Source: Flavobacteriaceae bacterium
GTDB taxonomy: Bacteria; Bacteroidota; Bacteroidia; Flavobacteriales; Flavobacteriaceae
NCBI GenBank assembly: GCA_002401385.1
Contig: NVSY01000028.1
Coordinates: 41,148-56,372 of the forward strand
Reading direction: 5' to 3'
Length of the DNA: 15,225 nucleotides
Both the position numbers and the translations under genes were made by a program. The notes under the pieces are model-generated. The model was not told the origin of the DNA. It saw only the letters and a program-made list of their open reading frames with translations, and did not search any database. Below are positions 12,994 through 15,225 of this stretch, piece after piece. How positions within the stretch are numbered: position 1 is the stretch's first letter; each line of letters begins with the position of its first letter.

Positions 12994-13560
12994 TTACTGG
13001 TTTTTACCCTTAGCAATGACTTGGGCTAAAATCTTTTTAGCTCTTAAAAGTTTTACCTTTACATTTCCAATAGGCTCATTGAGTTCTGAGGCAATTTCTT
13101 TATAACTTAATTCTCTAAAATAGCGCAGGTTGATGATTTCTTGATGGTGCTGTTTTAATTGTTTGATATAGTTTAATAAGCGATTCAAATTTTGCTCATT
13201 AATTAATAAATCTTCAGCAGAAGGAGCATCGTCATAAATTTTATAAGCACCAGACTCTTTTTTATGAATAGAAATAGTTTCTGTTTTGTTTTTGCGATAA
13301 TGATCTATTAATATATTTTTTGAGATGGTTATTAACCAAGTCTTAAAATTATATTTTTCATCGTATAGATGGATTTTATCAAAAGCTTTTGCAAACGTTT
13401 TTATGGTAATGTCCTGAGCCTCATCTTCGTTTGGATTTTTCGAGAATTGAAAATTATAGACAGCACTCCAGTACGTATTTAACAAGGTGTTAAACGCTTT
13501 TTCATTTTTATCTCGAGCTTTTTCTATCAGTAAACTGATTTCTTTTTTTTGTGTTGGCAA
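12994..13560 (-). CDS. RNA polymerase sigma factor, sigma-70 family (ECF-like), TTG start
   Basis: The 188 residues have the two-domain layout of group 4 sigma factors. Region 2 is at about 20-90 (AFNTLLNTYW, then DEAQDITIKTFAKAFDKI and NFKTWLITISKNILIDHYRK) and contacts the -10 element. Region 4 is at about 125-180 (INLRYFRELSYKEIASELNEPIGNVKVKLLRAKKIL), a helix-turn-helix for -35 recognition. No ATG is possible: the protein has no internal methionine and an in-frame stop lies six codons upstream of TTG 13560, so TTG is the only reasonable start. No anti-sigma gene is adjacent. The neighbours are a small cysteine-containing membrane protein upstream and lipA downstream, both with their own promoter matches. 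The regulon cannot be inferred from sequence. Confidence 0.88.
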   Translation of the reverse strand: MPTQKKEISLLIEKARDKNEKAFNTLLNTYWSAVYNFQFSKNPNEDEAQDITIKTFAKAFDKIHLYDEKYNFKTWLITISKNILIDHYRKNKTETISIHKKESGAYKIYDDAPSAEDLLINEQNLNRLLNYIKQLKQHHQEIINLRYFRELSYKEIASELNEPIGNVKVKLLRAKKILAQVIAKGKNQ

Positions 13561-13660
13561 TAGAGAAAATTTAGTGCATTATTTTATAAAGATACATAAC
13601 TTAGCGCTAGCTTTAATGAATATATAAAATAATTTTAAGAGAAGGTATTCTAAATAATCC

Positions 13661-13691
13661 GTAAATAAAAATACGTAATATCTTTATTTAC
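13661..13691. repeat. AT-rich 9-bp inverted repeat upstream of the sigma factor gene
   Basis: GTAAATAAA (13661-13669) and TTTATTTAC (13683-13691) are a perfect inverted repeat with a 13-nt spacer. It lies about 100 nt upstream of the sigma factor start and 29 nt past the stop of the small membrane protein gene. It may be a weak terminator for the latter or a regulator binding site. No U-tract follows. Confidence 0.35.
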
Positions 13692-13719
13692 AGTTATTTA
13701 CATGAACAGTGGTTCATTC

Positions 13720-13905
13720 TTATTTATTTTCACAGTTTTCAGGTAGTTTTCCACAAAACCCACAAGGTTCTCCTTCTTTGTTTAATACGGGACTTTGACT
13801 GGCGCAAGTTCCTGCAAATTGACCGTCTTTTTTTGCCCAGATTTTAATGGCAATCCCTGCAAATCCAAGGGCTAACATTCCTATTGTAATTAATACTAGT
13901 TTCAT
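13720..13905 (-). CDS. Small membrane-anchored cysteine-containing protein (61 aa)
   Basis: An N-terminal hydrophobic helix (about residues 3-22, MKLVLITIGMLALGFAGIAI) is followed by KIWAKKDG and a hydrophilic tail with four cysteines: Cys34, Cys48, Cys51 (CGFC) and Cys58. I recognise it as the type annotated 'membrane or secreted protein' in Flavobacteriaceae, with no known function. The cysteine-rich tail could hold disulfides or bind a metal. Three lysines directly after the helix favour a cytoplasmic tail by the positive-inside rule, but topology is uncertain. There is no lipobox. It starts 19 nt downstream of a -7 box match and is separated from the EF-G-like gene by a strong terminator, so it is probably transcribed alone or with the sigma factor gene 159 nt further on. 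Confidence 0.75.
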   Translation of the reverse strand: MKLVLITIGMLALGFAGIAIKIWAKKDGQFAGTCASQSPVLNKEGEPCGFCGKLPENCENK

Positions 13906-13924
13906 GATCTAAATAAATTATGCG

Positions 13925-13932
13925 CAAAGATA
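13925..13932 (-). promoter_or_regulatory. Putative -7 box TATCTTTG for the small membrane protein gene
   Basis: On the minus strand TATCTTTG matches TAnnTTTG exactly and ends 19 nt before the ATG. No TTG at -33 was found. The surrounding sequence is strongly AT-rich. Confidence 0.5.
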
Positions 13933-14082
13933 ATTATTTTTGAAAAAATATAATTTATAATCGGTACAAATATTAAAAATAGGAGTTATTGAAAACTAGA
14001 TATATATAGTTTTCTAATGTAACTTACCTATATATTATTTGATTAGGTATTTGAAATAATGCCATGTTTGATTCATGATTGA

Positions 14083-14115
14083 AAAAAAGACTCACCACTT
14101 AGATGAGTCTTTTTT
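14083..14115 (-). terminator. Intrinsic terminator after the EF-G-like gene
   Basis: AAAAAAGACTCA (14083-14094) and TGAGTCTTTTTT (14104-14115) form a perfect 12-bp stem around a 9-nt loop. It begins 15 nt downstream of the EF-G-like stop on the minus strand. Homopolymer runs on both sides make it active in either direction. Confidence 0.85.
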
Positions 14116-14130
14116 GTGTTTAAATTAGTT

Positions 14131-15225
14131 TTAATGTGCACTTACCAATTTTTGTTGTAAGTTATTTGGGACGCATTCAAATGAAAAGAATTTAGTACTA
14201 AAGGAGCCTCTTCCTTGGGTGATAGATCTTAATGTTGTGGAGTACTTATACATTTCTGCTTGTGGGGTGAGTGCTTTTATTTTTTGATATTTTCCATCGC
14301 TTTCTATACCTAAAATCACAGACCTACGCGCTTGTAAATCCGTCATTACATTTCCCATGAGTGCTTCAGGAACTTTTACATTGACGCTGTTTATAGGTTC
14401 TAATAGTTTAGGTTTTGCATTTAAAAAGGCAGCTTTAAAAGCATGGGCAGCTGCTATTTTAAAGGAAATATCGTTAGAGTCTACCGAATGCATTTTTCCG
14501 TCGAAGAGCAGTACCCTGATGTCCCTAGCGAAAGAGCCGGTTAGAGGGCCTTCTTCCATGACTTCTAAGATGCCTTTTTTTATAGCGGGTAAATACCTAT
14601 TGTCTATATTGCCTCCAACGATGCAGTTGTAAAAAATTAATTTTCCTCCCCACGTTAATTCTAAGACCTCTTTTCTTCTAACATTAAAGCCTTCGGGCTC
14701 TGGCATGTCTTCAAAATAGGGTTCTATTTTTAAATGTACTTCTGCGAATTGACCGGAGCCTCCAGATTGTTTTTTGTGTTTGTAGCTCGTCGTTGCGGAG
14801 CGTTGAATGGTTTCTCTATAGGCTATTTTGGGTTGTTCAAAAGTAACATCTATTCCGTAATTGTTTTTTAAATTCCATTGAATGGTGGCCAAATGTAATT
14901 CTCCTTGACAGGAGAGTATTTGTTGCTTTAATTCTTTTGAGAACACAATGTTCACTGTAGGGTCTTGACTGTGGATTTTTTTTAATGCATCTACTAGTTT
15001 TTCTTCGTCTTTTTTATTACTAGCTGTAATGCATTTATGTATTCTAGCTTCTGGGTATAATATGGGTTTTATGGTTACAGGATGTTCTTTATCATGTAAT
15101 GTGTCGTTTGTTTCTGTAAATTTCAACTTTAATGTGGCTCCGATGTCTCCTGCAGTAAGTTTGTCTACCATTTTCCTTTTTTTACCGTCCATTATAAATA
15201 GTTGGTTAATGGTTTCTAATTCCCC
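14131..15225 (-). CDS. Elongation factor G-like protein, C-terminal part (5' end outside window)
   Basis: The frame is open to the right edge and gives 364 residues. An in-frame ATG at 15192 is internal, because the residues before it (GELETINQLFIMDGKKR) continue the EF-G domain II pattern. Visible are the end of domain II (KLTAGDIGATLKLKFTETND), domain III (ELHLATIQWNL), domain IV (SGGSGQFAEVHLKIEP) and domain V (LMGNVMTDLQARRSVILGIE). EF-G catalyses tRNA-mRNA translocation on the ribosome. Many positions differ from canonical FusA: the domain IV block reads GQFAEVHLKIEP where FusA usually has GQYG-V. This, with the shortened spacing, suggests the Bacteroidota EF-G paralogue. The GTPase domain is not in the window, so activity cannot be judged. 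Confidence 0.85.
   Translation of the reverse strand, partial: GELETINQLFIMDGKKRKMVDKLTAGDIGATLKLKFTETNDTLHDKEHPVTIKPILYPEARIHKCITASNKKDEEKLVDALKKIHSQDPTVNIVFSKELKQQILSCQGELHLATIQWNLKNNYGIDVTFEQPKIAYRETIQRSATTSYKHKKQSGGSGQFAEVHLKIEPYFEDMPEPEGFNVRRKEVLELTWGGKLIFYNCIVGGNIDNRYLPAIKKGILEVMEEGPLTGSFARDIRVLLFDGKMHSVDSNDISFKIAAAHAFKAAFLNAKPKLLEPINSVNVKVPEALMGNVMTDLQARRSVILGIESDGKYQKIKALTPQAEMYKYSTTLRSITQGRGSFSTKFFSFECVPNNLQQKLVSAH

Overview
The window comes from a low-GC Bacteroidota genome, almost certainly Flavobacteriaceae. The evidence is the gene order rpmB-rpmG-DUF4295-ftsY-rimO, bacillithiol synthesis through BshC, gene starts without clear Shine-Dalgarno sequences, and several matches to the Bacteroidota -7 promoter box TAnnTTTG. 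All recognisable genes are chromosomal housekeeping or common flavobacterial genes. I found no phage, defence, secretion or CRISPR locus.

Left block, plus strand, 1-5288. The 3' end of menB is followed by a short FAH-family hydrolase/isomerase gene and cinA. A promoter match at the end of cinA serves rpmB (bL28), rpmG (bL33) and a 50-residue DUF4295 gene. After a weak terminator come ftsY (SRP receptor) and rimO (methylthiotransferase for ribosomal protein uS12). Five consecutive genes therefore concern the ribosome or co-translational targeting.

Convergent junction, 5278-5770. RimO and a minus-strand M14 peptidase gene meet here. Apart from one strong terminator, the junction is largely built from 7-bp-phased repeats: seven perfect 14-bp units on the rimO side, and five 51-bp units that alternate between two subtypes on the peptidase side. 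The two arrays carry the same kind of heptad on opposite strands, and the heptad phase enters the stop codons of both genes.

Middle block, 5765-10667. A secreted M14 metallopeptidase with a C-terminal glutamine-amidotransferase-like region (minus strand) diverges from a plus-strand pair, a small class I methyltransferase and bshC, separated by only 6 nt.

Spacer 10668-11778. About 1.1 kb without a convincing gene lies between convergent bshC and lipA. It holds terminators at both ends, a 21-codon signal-peptide-like ORF, a sequence resembling a common dispersed palindromic repeat, and a 187-bp MITE-like element with terminal inverted repeats.

Right block, minus strand, 11779-15225. Reading leftwards from the right edge: an EF-G-like translation factor (5' end outside the window), a 61-residue cysteine-containing membrane protein, an ECF-like sigma factor that must start at TTG, and lipA (lipoyl synthase). 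Promoter-box matches lie just upstream of lipA and the small membrane protein gene. The most unusual sequence is the heptad repeat system at 5.3-5.8 kb, followed by the ORF-free spacer with its MITE-like element.
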